Shown here in pieces: positions 8,215 to 16,218 of a DNA stretch of 64,000 nucleotides. The number at the start of each line of letters is the position of its first letter. The stretch's first letter is position 1. The stretch comes from Larkinella sp965227735. GTDB taxonomy: Bacteria; Bacteroidota; Bacteroidia; Cytophagales; Spirosomataceae. Both the position numbers and the translations under genes were made by a program. Below the pieces are notes generated by a model, which searched no databases, was not told where the DNA came from, and was given only the letters and a program-made list of their open reading frames with translations. Location of the stretch: contig NZ_OZ245776.1 of NCBI RefSeq assembly GCF_965227735.1, positions 2,356,001-2,420,000 of the forward strand, in the 5' to 3' direction.

Positions 8215-8235
8215 TTAACTTTCATTGTGGATATA
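8215..8235 (+). repeat. Left 21-bp direct repeat, candidate att site
   Basis: Identical over 21 bases to 12741-12761. It lies between the integrase stop (8251) and the gene pair ending at 7387. Read on the minus strand it contains an ATG that opens a 25-codon frame. Confidence 0.65.
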
Positions 8236-8250
8236 GCCAAAAGAGAATTG

Positions 8251-9594
8251 TCACATTACTCGACTCTGAGCATTCTTAACATAGGATGACACAATTTCCT
8301 CGGCATCACCGATGTAACGGTTGGCATAGACAGGCTTGGACCATCCCGCAATCTTGGAAAGCTGTACACTGGTGGCCCCATTTATTACCCGCTGAGTCAA
8401 TCCAGTATCCCGCCCCATGCCGAACTGTAGACGGACTACTTCCCCCTCTTCATTTCGTAAATTTGCCACGCGAGCAATCGTTTTAAGTACCTTGCTGTAA
8501 TACGCTGAACTTTTATAACATAACCCTTCAGGCCCTCCATATTTCGCCAGGATACGCTCCGCGCGATCGGTAATGTCAATGGTTTGAATTAACTTGGACC
8601 CTTGTTGTTTGGCCCGGCTGTTTTGGGCAATGCGAATACCGGAAGCCAACATCTTAAACCGGAATTTTGGTAACCGCATAAAATCGGCATGATGTAAGCA
8701 TAACTCTCCGGCCACCAGCCAACTATCGCAGTAATGCCGCAGGACTGGAGACAATTCACAGGTTTCCAACTGGTTAATTTGCTGTTTGGTTAATGGCTTT
8801 GGATCAGCAACCGATCCGCCCCGGCACTTAAAGGAGAGTATGGGATTAACCTCTACAAAGCCTTTCTTTTGGGCGTAGGTTATCAGCGTTTTTAGGAAAG
8901 CGATAGTCTTGTTGATTGTAGCGGGACGATAAGGCATACCATTAGCCTGCGGCTGACAGGTTAGCCATTCTTTTAAGTTAGTGACAAAGGGATAGTTAAC
9001 TTTGCCAACTGGAAAATCAGGCTGCTTCAGGCTTATTAAATAGGCATTAATTAACCGCCATCTTTTCGGGTAGGATAACCAGGTTGAGGTACTGATCTGA
9101 TCAACATGGCGACCAGAATCGTCATTGATCTGCCGCTTTTGGTGGGCATAATATTCCTGATAGGCTTGTTGGATCGGAATGCACACAGGACTCTCTTGTG
9201 TAGCCAAAGCAAACCTTTCATAAGCTCGTTGAAAGTCCTGCGGCTCTCGTGCGATAGATAATTGAAACTGTAATCGGTTTTCTGCGACCTGGTACTTCTT
9301 TGCATAGGTTATGATCTGATCAGGGGTGATTTTTTCCTGCTGAGTCAACAGGTATTGGTAAGCCTTTTTAAGAAGTGACTCAAAAGTATTTACCAGATTA
9401 ACCAATTCTTGCACTTCCTCCTGATCTGGGTCCGATTTTCGACGTGCCCAAACTGAATAATTTGCTGGGATTCTGGTAGAAAAGGGGCCAAAACCTTGAC
9501 CGTCAAGTATCAGTTTCGCCCGAATTGATCCCTCTTCAGATTGAGGATGTTTTCTGCGAAACCAGAGTTCAAGTTTTAAGGGGTGTTTGACCAT
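8251..9594 (-). CDS. Tyrosine recombinase/integrase, catalytically atypical
   Basis: 447 residues from the ATG at 9594, chosen because AGGAGG lies 13 bases upstream; the longer frame has an unlikely N terminus. Domains in order are an arm-type DNA-binding domain (about 5-90), a SAM-like core-binding domain (about 150-260) and the catalytic domain. The C terminus has the GRD element for the HxxR Arg, GWS where GHS is usual, and the Tyr in NRYIG. The first catalytic Arg is not seen: the segment reads AGELCLHHADF where a GLR-type motif is expected. It probably mobilises the 4.5-kb nested element, possibly inefficiently. Confidence 0.8.
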   Translation of the reverse strand: MVKHPLKLELWFRRKHPQSEEGSIRAKLILDGQGFGPFSTRIPANYSVWARRKSDPDQEEVQELVNLVNTFESLLKKAYQYLLTQQEKITPDQIITYAKKYQVAENRLQFQLSIAREPQDFQRAYERFALATQESPVCIPIQQAYQEYYAHQKRQINDDSGRHVDQISTSTWLSYPKRWRLINAYLISLKQPDFPVGKVNYPFVTNLKEWLTCQPQANGMPYRPATINKTIAFLKTLITYAQKKGFVEVNPILSFKCRGGSVADPKPLTKQQINQLETCELSPVLRHYCDSWLVAGELCLHHADFMRLPKFRFKMLASGIRIAQNSRAKQQGSKLIQTIDITDRAERILAKYGGPEGLCYKSSAYYSKVLKTIARVANLRNEEGEVVRLQFGMGRDTGLTQRVINGATSVQLSKIAGWSKPVYANRYIGDAEEIVSSYVKNAQSRVM

Positions 9595-9797
9595 AGGAAA
9601 GAACGGACCTCCTATGGTATTTCCGCTAGGCATATTCATAATATAATGGGGTTTAATTTGAAAGGGAAGATGCGCACATTTATACTTTCCGCCGGTCGAT
9701 CGCACGGAGTTCACGACCTTATCCTACCAGTTGGGTGTTTTGCTTGGTACAAATACTACTTTTACCCTGCTGATTGAATACCCGACAGTAAAAACAG

Positions 9798-9826
9798 AAA
9801 GGCACCAGTCAATGGCCAGCGCCTTT
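9798..9826 (-). terminator. Terminator between the nested-element operon and its integrase
   Basis: Minus-strand stem AAAGGC/GCCTTT extended inwards by wobble pairs, followed by CTGTTTTT. It separates the operon ending near 9845 from the integrase gene starting at 9594. Confidence 0.5.
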
Positions 9827-9844
9827 TCAACTACCCACTGTTAG

Positions 9845-9979
9845 TTATTGTCTTCTCTGGTCATACCCACCACCACCGCAGAGGTTAACCGATAGCACGA
9901 CTTTCGCTTTTTCGTTCGTAGCATCGAAATAAACGCCCTTGCTTTTAATCTTGAAATCTTGTCCATGTGTCGAAGTAAT
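9845..9979 (-). CDS. Possible 44-aa peptide with ATT start
   Basis: A frame with protein-like composition (FKIKSKGVYFDA, ending in a Gly-rich tail) begins at an ATT that overlaps the TAA stop of the 9979 gene. It ends just before the terminator at 9826. An overlapping frame with an ATG at 9967 gives a less convincing 41-residue Arg-rich peptide. Either could be spurious. Confidence 0.3.
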   Translation of the reverse strand: MTSTHGQDFKIKSKGVYFDATNEKAKVVLSVNLCGGGGYDQRRQ

Positions 9980-10845
9980 TATTGATTAATACCAAACCTT
10001 TTTTTGATCTTATTCCATACTTCATCAAGCCGGGGCATCAACTCCCAGACTTCGTACTTGGCCAGATACTTGCGGATATCTTCGTTCACAATAGCCGTGA
10101 CCAGATACTCAGTCGAGACACTCGGAAACTGTTTATTCGTCTCAACAACCAAGTCGTTAAAGTGACGGAGCGTTGCCCGTTTGTTCATCAGGTAGCGACG
10201 AAATGCCAGGCTGATGTCGTCCAGGTAGTAGCAGAGACGCAATCCTTCGGAGGGCAGATTCCGTTCTTTCCCGGTATTGACATAGGCATGTGGATCATAA
10301 CGCTTGATCACGTAGTCCAATGGACTTTCCGGCTCGGCAATTTCCTGGCTGCTAATTTCCCAACCATACACAAACATTACCTGTGCCTCATCTTCCAATC
10401 CAGGGTCTACCGGAAAGTTTAGCGGGCTGGCTTGTGAAAAGAACCTGGTAGTGATTTTACCGAGGGCCGTTTTAAGTACCGGCACCAACTCGTAAAGTTC
10501 GAGTTCGATCAAATCCTTCCACGCATCAATCACCAGCCAGAACACCTCCTCGTAGGCGGTCTGATCGGACTTGCCCAGCTTTTTAAACAGGGTGACGTGG
10601 TGTTGTAATTGGGTGTTGGTGTGGTAGAGACTTTTGTATTCGCCTGTAACATAACCGCGCAGGAATAGATCAATCGAATCCAGACCGTGAGCGATTACGC
10701 CCGCATTAACCGTAACGGGATCCCCTGACTTGTCGAAGGGTTCGCCCGCCTTCAATGCTTCCTGATATGCGTTCCAGCGCCAGAAAACGCGTGTTCGAAA
10801 TTCATCTATCGCTTCCGATGTGGAAACCTGATTTGTGGTGTTCAT
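9979..10845 (-). CDS. Hypothetical protein, 288 aa
   Basis: A soluble, mostly helical protein rich in aromatic and acidic residues, without signal peptide or membrane span. Its start overlaps the stop of the winged-helix gene by ATGA, so the two are probably co-translated. It is the largest cargo gene of the nested element. No family is recognised. Confidence 0.65.
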   Translation of the reverse strand: MNTTNQVSTSEAIDEFRTRVFWRWNAYQEALKAGEPFDKSGDPVTVNAGVIAHGLDSIDLFLRGYVTGEYKSLYHTNTQLQHHVTLFKKLGKSDQTAYEEVFWLVIDAWKDLIELELYELVPVLKTALGKITTRFFSQASPLNFPVDPGLEDEAQVMFVYGWEISSQEIAEPESPLDYVIKRYDPHAYVNTGKERNLPSEGLRLCYYLDDISLAFRRYLMNKRATLRHFNDLVVETNKQFPSVSTEYLVTAIVNEDIRKYLAKYEVWELMPRLDEVWNKIKKRFGINQ

Positions 10846-11129
10846 AAATTGTCTACTTTTTGAATTGAGAAGAATTTACTTCGATAGGTGTTGAATTTGG
10901 CCGCGAACACCTGCGGCTCATTAACCATCTGCCGACCCGCCAGTGTCGGGTTGTGGTGTTGGTCGAGGTAGCCGCCCGATCTCAACGACCGAACGGCGCG
11001 GGCGATGGCATTGATTGACGTTCCGAGCTTATCCGCCAACTTCCGGGTATCAAACGGCTCCAGCGTATCTTTTGCCGCAAACACACAACAGCGCAGATAC
11101 AACACATCATACTCAAACGGCGTCAGCAT
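10842..11129 (-). CDS. Winged-helix DNA-binding protein
   Basis: 95 residues from the ATG at 11129; the longer frame in this region is an artefact overlapping the next gene. Residues 5 to 65 (FEYDVLYLRCCVFA, then a helix with DTRKLADKLGTSINAIARAVRSLRSGGYL) form a typical winged HTH with recognition helix and wing. It probably regulates the nested element's own operon, in which it lies. It overlaps the gene before by 17 bases and the one after by four. Confidence 0.65.
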   Translation of the reverse strand: MLTPFEYDVLYLRCCVFAAKDTLEPFDTRKLADKLGTSINAIARAVRSLRSGGYLDQHHNPTLAGRQMVNEPQVFAAKFNTYRSKFFSIQKVDNL

Positions 11130-11658
11130 GGCGGGGGCGGTAATAGGTAAGAAACTCGGCGGCACAGGCGCGGTAATCCGGTGAGAAGGATGATGCATGA
11201 TACCGGTGGATGATTTCGTACCACTGAGCAATGAAAGCGTTATACCCTTCCAGGCAATGGCGCAACTCCTCCGACTCAGAAGCCGCAGCCAGTTGCACCA
11301 GTTCCGAAAATTGGCCAATATCCTTAACAAAGGAATAGTTGTGATCCGGGACGAACCGGTCGAACATGTCGCTGAACGGGTCAAACTCTTTTCTGCCGTC
11401 TGGGTGCTTCATGCGGTAGTCGTCAATGTACATCTGGAGGTTGCCTGATACGAAATCTTCGCACTCCTGCCGAAATTCATCAAATAGCCCAACTAATTCT
11501 TTCCCCTGTAGGATGGTTCTGATTAGTCGGACGAAGGTTTCGGAGTCAACGTGACTGCCCGACCTGTGATGCAGGGCATTGGGCCGGGCGTGACTCATGT
11601 AATCGGCGTCGGCTATTTTGACCAGTTCCCGAACTGGCTCAAGGTTAAATCCAATCAT
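11113..11658 (-). CDS. Hypothetical protein, 181 aa
   Basis: A soluble acidic helical protein with many His and aromatic residues in the C-terminal third. It overlaps the winged-helix gene start by 17 bases. No motif or family is recognised. Confidence 0.6.
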   Translation of the reverse strand: MIGFNLEPVRELVKIADADYMSHARPNALHHRSGSHVDSETFVRLIRTILQGKELVGLFDEFRQECEDFVSGNLQMYIDDYRMKHPDGRKEFDPFSDMFDRFVPDHNYSFVKDIGQFSELVQLAAASESEELRHCLEGYNAFIAQWYEIIHRYHASSFSPDYRACAAEFLTYYRPRHADAV

Positions 11659-11661
11659 GTT

Positions 11662-11925
11662 CTAGTTTTTGAATTTCGTCTGATTCACGCTGTAGGCGCT
11701 TTCCTCCCGGATCGGCCCAAACAGCCACTGCTTGAGTCCGCGGTATTTTTCGATCTTTGCAGCCAGTTGATGAGGATAGAAATAAACCCAGGTGTCCCGG
11801 AGAATTCCGTCACCAAAAACCTGATACTTTACCTTCCCATCCAATGTGGGTATTGGCGCGTCCTTATCGGCAGTAAGCCGCATTGAACCACCGGGAACGC
11901 TGGCCGTTATCGGTTGCTTTCTCAT
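11662..11925 (-). CDS. Hypothetical protein, 87 aa
   Basis: Small basic protein with a beta-rich N-terminal half and a helix near the middle (HQLAAKIEKYRG). It starts 41 bases after the membrane-protein gene and ends three bases before the next start, in the same operon. No family is recognised. Confidence 0.6.
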   Translation of the reverse strand: MRKQPITASVPGGSMRLTADKDAPIPTLDGKVKYQVFGDGILRDTWVYFYPHQLAAKIEKYRGLKQWLFGPIREESAYSVNQTKFKN

Positions 11926-11966
11926 GCTATAATTTACGAATAAGTATTTGAATTACAAAGAGTTAA

Positions 11967-12443
11967 TTAGTTTTTCTTATGACTTTCCGCAGGAGAAAAC
12001 GGACCCTTAGCGGGTAAATAAAAGTCCATGAACATCAGACTGAACGTATGCCAGTATACGGCGGGCGCTTCGTCGTCATCCTCTGCCGGTTCGGGTATAT
12101 CGGTAATCAGTTCGTACCCAATTAGGCAATGCCGGTTGTAGAAATGGCTTTTCTTTACCTTGTTGTGTTGAATTTCCAGTAGGGCAACCTTCGGCATATA
12201 CTCCCGTTCGGGGTTCGGGCTGTAGTCCGGGTTTTCGCCGTCGGTGCTGATCTCGATGAACGTCACATAAAGCGGCCCCAGGTGTATGTAAATCACCAGA
12301 TCGACGTAATTAGGCAGTAGCCACCAGATCGTTTTCACAACGGCGTCTTTTGCGTGTCGGTTGCTGTAAACCGCTACCAGAGCCAGAAACACCAGCACCG
12401 CGCCCAGGGCGGCAAATTCACCCGCGTAGCCTATGGTTTCCAT
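11967..12443 (-). CDS. Single-span membrane protein, unknown function
   Basis: 158 residues. One membrane span at about residues 7-26 comes first, then a soluble domain with several Tyr-, His- and Trp-rich strands and an acidic stretch (DIPEPAEDDDE). The likely topology is an anchored soluble domain. It overlaps the 48-aa gene upstream by 13 bases. Confidence 0.6.
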   Translation of the reverse strand: METIGYAGEFAALGAVLVFLALVAVYSNRHAKDAVVKTIWWLLPNYVDLVIYIHLGPLYVTFIEISTDGENPDYSPNPEREYMPKVALLEIQHNKVKKSHFYNRHCLIGYELITDIPEPAEDDDEAPAVYWHTFSLMFMDFYLPAKGPFSPAESHKKN

Positions 12444-12577
12444 AATTCAGTAAAGGGTGCCACAATGAACGATAACGCCAGAGCCAGCACGAAAACGGCG
12501 TAGAACAGGGCAAGTACTTTTTGGTCGTTACGATCCACCCAGCGGGAGAACCGCAGTATGATTTGATGTGATTTCAT
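12431..12577 (-). CDS. 48-aa single-span membrane peptide
   Basis: An ATG at 12577 and TAG at 12431 give 48 residues: a basic N-terminal part (about 1-20), then one hydrophobic span with LFYAVFVLALALSFIV. It overlaps the next gene by 13 bases. It looks real by composition and coupling. Its function is unknown. Confidence 0.55.
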   Translation of the reverse strand: MKSHQIILRFSRWVDRNDQKVLALFYAVFVLALALSFIVAPFTELWKP

Positions 12578-12645
12578 GGCGTTTGAGTTTTCCCCGGAAG
12601 TGGGGGAAAGTTGATAGTCAGATCATTAGGGCTGTAACTCTTCAT
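12574..12645 (-). CDS. Possible 23-aa leader peptide
   Basis: An ATG at 12645 and a TGA overlapping the next start as ATGA give 23 residues. It could be the leader ORF of the nested-element operon. The only support is position and coupling. Confidence 0.3.
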   Translation of the reverse strand: MKSYSPNDLTINFPPLPGKTQTP

Positions 12646-12702
12646 TTTGAGGAGTTTTTGCCAAATCGGATAAACCTTTCAGTGTGTCAGTTGGAGAAAG
12701 AA

Positions 12703-12722
12703 CCCGGTACGATTCTACCGGG
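12703..12722 (-). terminator. Hairpin at the right end of the nested element
   Basis: Perfect arms CCCGGTA (12703-12709) and TACCGGG (12716-12722), followed on the minus strand by TTCTTTC. It would stop transcription coming from the antirepressor gene before it enters the nested element. Confidence 0.5.
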
Positions 12723-12740
12723 CCTTTGCATCAACTCCCT

Positions 12741-12761
12741 TTAACTTTCATTGTGGATATA
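12741..12761 (+). repeat. Right 21-bp direct repeat, candidate att site
   Basis: Identical to 8215-8235. It lies 11 bases past the stop of the antirepressor gene (12773), so insertion there would leave that gene intact. Confidence 0.65.
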
Positions 12762-12772
12762 ACCGGATCGCG

Positions 12773-14182
12773 TCAGGCCGTGGCCTTTGGCGCCGTGGTA
12801 GCGTAGCGGTTGAATGCCGCCCCGTTCACGATGTCCCAGACAATGCTGATAATACCGAGTTCTTCGCAAAGCTGAAGGTGAGACTGCCCTTTTTTGCGCT
12901 CGAAATCCAGAACGCTGTAACCATAATCGTTGGCTAACCGGGCGTAAATCGCTTTGAAAATGTCTTCGTGCTTTTCGCCCGTAACTGCATGCCGCTTGTT
13001 TACGGCGTAGTTGATCTTGTCCCGCAGCGTCATGTTCGGAATGGCGGCTTTGCCAGGGTACAGGCCGAGTTTGCGGAGTGCCGCCTGTTGCTCGATCTTG
13101 ACCAGTTCGCTGACGGTTCCCGACGTGGCCAGCGTTTGCCGGTAGAGGTCCGCCATGCCCTGCGCCTGCTGCAAAAGTCCCTGCGCAAACTTGACCATCA
13201 GATCAAACAGATTCGGCCCCTGGTCTTCTTCCGGCTGCGGTTCCTCTTCCGGGCCTACCCAGTCGGGCGACTCACTGACCGAATGCGGGCCCTCCTCTGT
13301 CGGCGGGGTCGCTTCGTCGCTGTTTACCGGCCGAGGGGCTACCGGATCGACAGGGGTCGGGTTGGTAAGAGGCACATACTGCTCTGTCAATAGCCCCAAC
13401 GGCGTTGCAATTTGCAACGCTGGTTCCGGCTCAACAGGTGCAACGTTTACCGGCTGCATACCGATGAAGTCCGATAGCCTGCCTTTAGTTGGCAGCTTCT
13501 GTTTTTTAAGGTCTTTCCGATAGTCCGTCAGGTAATCCGCGACGGGGCGACCCTTGCCCGTCGGTTGACCTTTGGCGACAATGATAGCCGCATCGATGGA
13601 TAGAATGTAAAGGGTAACCTTTCGGAACGTAACCGGGTCAGGTGCTTTGTATTCGACATAATCCCGATCCTCGAATAAATCATACTTTACGATCCAGCGC
13701 TGCACCCAGTCGTTGACCCGCGCGGTTTCGTTTTTCGCCCACAACTTGAACAACTCGCCAGCATTCACAGCCGCCCGCCCTTCGATCTGCATTACGCCGA
13801 CAGGCCCGGTCAATTTCACCGCTACGGGCGTAACTGGTTCTGAAACGAATAGCGGTTCTGGCGTCACTACGGGAGTGTTTTCGGCATCCGATGGAGTGTC
13901 GGTTTCAAGCGTCTCGGCAATCTCCTTTTTGATTGGTGCGGCTTTGGCTGCGGGTACGGTGTTGAGGATCGACAGAGCAACCTTTACCGGTACGACGTAC
14001 TGAAAATGCCGGTTCTCGCTGAACTTCTCAAAGTCCTTCCCTTCGGTCAGGTTCATTTTCCGAATCCGGTCTTTGAACCAGGAAGGAAATTCTGCGGGTG
14101 TGAACCCCATGCGTTGATGAATAGGACGTAAATTAATTACGGTCTGGTTGTTGCGCTGTAAAATATAGTTTGGGGTATTCAT
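12773..14182 (-). CDS. AntA-type phage antirepressor with two N-terminal domains
   Basis: 469 residues. Residues 14 to 75 match the AntA/AntB pattern (FPSWFKDRIRKM, EGKDFEKF, then a strand leading to VALSIL). Residues 135 to 205 look like a second, diverged copy with DWVQRWIVKYDLFEDRDYVEY. A long Pro/Glu/Val-rich linker follows (about 235-330). The C-terminal part, with RDKINYAVNKR and IFKAIYARL, resembles the ORF6C/BRO-type C-terminal domain. Such proteins counteract phage repressors. The two-copy layout is unusual. Confidence 0.75.
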   Translation of the reverse strand: MNTPNYILQRNNQTVINLRPIHQRMGFTPAEFPSWFKDRIRKMNLTEGKDFEKFSENRHFQYVVPVKVALSILNTVPAAKAAPIKKEIAETLETDTPSDAENTPVVTPEPLFVSEPVTPVAVKLTGPVGVMQIEGRAAVNAGELFKLWAKNETARVNDWVQRWIVKYDLFEDRDYVEYKAPDPVTFRKVTLYILSIDAAIIVAKGQPTGKGRPVADYLTDYRKDLKKQKLPTKGRLSDFIGMQPVNVAPVEPEPALQIATPLGLLTEQYVPLTNPTPVDPVAPRPVNSDEATPPTEEGPHSVSESPDWVGPEEEPQPEEDQGPNLFDLMVKFAQGLLQQAQGMADLYRQTLATSGTVSELVKIEQQAALRKLGLYPGKAAIPNMTLRDKINYAVNKRHAVTGEKHEDIFKAIYARLANDYGYSVLDFERKKGQSHLQLCEELGIISIVWDIVNGAAFNRYATTAPKATA

Positions 14183-14221
14183 CGCTGAAAGTCGTTTTGA
14201 AGTGAAAAAATGGAGGGGTAA

Positions 14222-14244
14222 GGAGGTGACAGAGTATCACCTCC
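14222..14244. other. Perfect 8-bp inverted repeat between two genes
   Basis: GGAGGTGA (14222-14229), a 7-base loop and TCACCTCC (14237-14244). It lies between the stop at 14253 and the start at 14182. A T-rich stretch follows about ten bases later on the minus strand, so a weak terminator or a structured leader of the antirepressor mRNA is possible. Confidence 0.45.
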
Positions 14245-14252
14245 CTTTGATG

Positions 14253-14585
14253 TTACGCGGCTGCGTAGTAGAATGCCCGGCTTGCTAGTTTCAGTGCGAA
14301 GTCCTCAATCGAATCCGTTACCCGGTTGATTTCGGCGACTACCTGCGGGCCTGTCCGACCATCACCGAAGACCTGTTCAGCGAGTGCGTCCTGTTGCTCA
14401 AGAATGCCGTGTATAGACGTTTCGACATCCGTGTCGAGTCGTTCGTTGATTCGCTGGATTCGATTCAACAGGCGCGACATTCTGGCGGTCAATTCCGGTT
14501 TTTGTTCCGGGTCGGTCTGGACTTTGACAATCTGCCGGTTTACCTCGGCGATGAGGGCTACCCTGCGGGCTTGTAGGCTATTCAT
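14253..14585 (-). CDS. Hypothetical helical protein, 110 aa
   Basis: Mostly helical and charged with heptad-like spacing at about residues 25-55, so probably a coiled-coil protein. It starts eight bases inside the end of the 350-aa gene. No family is recognised. Confidence 0.6.
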   Translation of the reverse strand: MNSLQARRVALIAEVNRQIVKVQTDPEQKPELTARMSRLLNRIQRINERLDTDVETSIHGILEQQDALAEQVFGDGRTGPQVVAEINRVTDSIEDFALKLASRAFYYAAA

Positions 14586-15630
14586 TGTTAGCCCCTCCTT
14601 CCGTTGCTGGCGTTGCCGGTTCGTACAGATCCCGAAGCCGTTTGATTTCGGTTTGCGCTACATCCGCTGAAGCAATGGCGGCTTTAAGATGTTCGCCATA
14701 CTCCGACAATAGAGCCAGGTACTTATCTGAACTTTCGTTCTGCTCGGTAACCGCGGCTAACTTCGCTTTCAGACGTGCGACCTCCACATCTTCGGCGAAC
14801 TTGTGCAAGTCGGCTTCGGCTTTCTTTTCGGAGACCGCTACCGTCAGACGGGGTAGAAACTCCATAAGCGCGGTAAACAACAGGTGGCTGGTTTTGATGT
14901 CTCCAGCCTGATTTTCGATGTCCTGCACCCAGGCAATGTACCAGGCGGAAACATTCTCAATAACCTGTGCCAGATCATCCGGTCGAGAAAGCAGATCGAA
15001 CAGCATACCGTCCGACTGGATAACAACCTGCGGGTTATACGTCGTTTCGGAAACATCCAGGAACGTAGTTTTTACATTCCGAAAGGAAGTGGGGGTTCCA
15101 ATTACCGGCGTGGGGCAAACTGGATTAGTACCAAGTAACCGGCCTTCAAAGGTACGGCTTGCCGCGTCAACCATCCAGACAAGCGAGTCGTAAACGCCGT
15201 CGTAGTTCACCTGTTGCTCCTTCTCTGCGGGGCGGTCCCTTGCAAAGTCCCGCATCGCTTCGGCGGCATACTTTACCTCTTGACAGAGCCGGTCAGGATC
15301 ATTCAAACGTTCAGCGATAAATTCAGGCACCTGCACGTAAATAGGTAGTGTCGTGCAGGCTGCAATACCCGCTTCACCCGTGAACGTAAGCGAAATGATG
15401 TTTTTGATTTGCCCTGCCAGCTCGTGGAGGGCATTGTCAGGAATGTCTGACCCCTCATAGTCTTTGATGAGGTAGGCAATAGCGGCTTCAACCTGAGAAT
15501 TGGCGCGAGTTACAAATGAAGAAATTGACGTTTCATCCTGAGAAGCTACCGTTTGTACAGTATTGGATGAATTTTTGGCGGGATTGCTTGCAGAATCCCC
15601 TACCCGTGACGAAATTTGTCCCGTTGACAT
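14578..15630 (-). CDS. Hypothetical phage protein, 350 aa
   Basis: The N-terminal 35 residues are Ser/Asn/Thr-rich and probably disordered. The body is mixed alpha/beta. The C-terminal 100 residues form a long charged helix (EKKAEADLHKFAEDVEVARLK), probably a coiled coil. It is the first gene of the leftward early-type operon that contains the antirepressor. No family is recognised. Confidence 0.6.
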   Translation of the reverse strand: MSTGQISSRVGDSASNPAKNSSNTVQTVASQDETSISSFVTRANSQVEAAIAYLIKDYEGSDIPDNALHELAGQIKNIISLTFTGEAGIAACTTLPIYVQVPEFIAERLNDPDRLCQEVKYAAEAMRDFARDRPAEKEQQVNYDGVYDSLVWMVDAASRTFEGRLLGTNPVCPTPVIGTPTSFRNVKTTFLDVSETTYNPQVVIQSDGMLFDLLSRPDDLAQVIENVSAWYIAWVQDIENQAGDIKTSHLLFTALMEFLPRLTVAVSEKKAEADLHKFAEDVEVARLKAKLAAVTEQNESSDKYLALLSEYGEHLKAAIASADVAQTEIKRLRDLYEPATPATEGGANNE

Positions 15631-15661
15631 TTTGATGATAAGTTAAAGTGTTTGACTTGTG

Positions 15662-15700
15662 ACCCCTCCACCGGCTTTCCTAGGGCATCTGTGGAGGGGT
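15662..15700. other. 10-bp inverted repeat upstream of the 350-aa gene
   Basis: ACCCCTCCAC (15662-15671) pairs perfectly with GTGGAGGGGT (15691-15700). The plus-strand side is followed by TTACTGTTTTTT, so it could terminate rightward transcription, but no rightward gene ends there. It may instead be a 5' leader hairpin of the gene starting at 15630. Confidence 0.45.
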
Positions 15701-15837
15701 TTACTGTTTTTTGGGCTTCATACGGTCCAGCGGGCAACCTCCTCGGTACTATAACGCCTTTTCTGAATCCCCCTGATTGTTAATCTTGAAACAAATATAA
15801 CCTTCAATTCTGATAAATGCAAGACAAATAAACAACA

Positions 15838-15850
15838 ATGTATTACAAAA
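15838..15850 (+). promoter_or_regulatory. Second copy of the RHH operator half-site
   Basis: ATGTATTACAAAA repeats the half-site found upstream of the RHH gene at 16103-16113. Copies on both sides of the repressor gene suggest that it controls the leftward promoter of the 350-aa gene as well as its own. Confidence 0.4.
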
Positions 15851-15886
15851 TAGTGCAATTGTTTGTCATATGAAAAGTGAGTACAG

Positions 15887-16087
15887 TTACTTACCGGATT
15901 TTACCTGACTCATCCGCTGGTCGTATTCCCGCTTAATCTCAATCTCTTTTTCACGTTCCAGTAGATTGACAGCCCTCTCTACAGCTTCGGCCCCGCTTTC
16001 ATCAAAAAAAGTAGCCAGTTTTTCAATTAGCCCGATAGTGTCAGGTGGTAGCCGGTAGGTTTTCGATACCTTCGTTTGCTTTGCCAT
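15887..16087 (-). CDS. Ribbon-helix-helix type transcriptional repressor
   Basis: 66 residues. A basic strand (KVSKTYRLPPD) is followed by helix TIGLIEKLATFF, a turn, and helix GAEAVERAVNLL, the layout of the RHH fold, which binds DNA as a dimer with the strand in the major groove. A charged C-terminal helix follows. It lies between the palindrome-rich region and the leftward operon, where a phage repressor or antitoxin-like regulator is expected. No toxin partner is adjacent. Confidence 0.7.
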   Translation of the reverse strand: MAKQTKVSKTYRLPPDTIGLIEKLATFFDESGAEAVERAVNLLEREKEIEIKREYDQRMSQVKSGK

Positions 16088-16090
16088 TCT

Positions 16091-16113
16091 TTTGTAATAT
16101 TATGTATTACAAA
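16091..16113. promoter_or_regulatory. Palindromic operator upstream of the RHH gene
   Basis: TTTGTAATA (16091-16099), five bases, TATTACAAA (16105-16113): perfect 9-bp arms three bases upstream of the RHH start codon. The position and symmetry fit autorepression by a dimeric RHH protein. Confidence 0.6.
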
Positions 16114-16218
16114 TATAAGACATTGTTGGTTATAAAAAAGTCGTTGTTCTCACTCCCTAGCAAGATCCGAAAAACGGACTTAGCCCTCGCGTGTATAGGC
16201 TCCGAAAGCTTAATGCTG

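Larger units (their letters stand above)
8215..12761. mobile_element. Nested integrase-bearing element of about 4.5 kb
   Basis: TTAACTTTCATTGTGGATATA occurs at 8215-8235 and 12741-12761 and continues with one mismatch and CC, giving a 24-bp direct repeat. An integrase gene ends 16 bases inside the left copy, the usual position of an integrase next to its attachment site. Inside are the integrase, a terminator, and a seven- to nine-gene minus-strand operon without recognisable phage functions. On both sides, the repeat places the same MKVK start of a short open frame on the minus strand, which suggests that the repeat is a duplicated target. Confidence 0.6.

Noticed and set aside
15662..15713. 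10-bp hairpin with T run considered as a plus-strand terminator
   Set aside because: No plus-strand gene ends upstream of it, so it is listed only as an inverted repeat.
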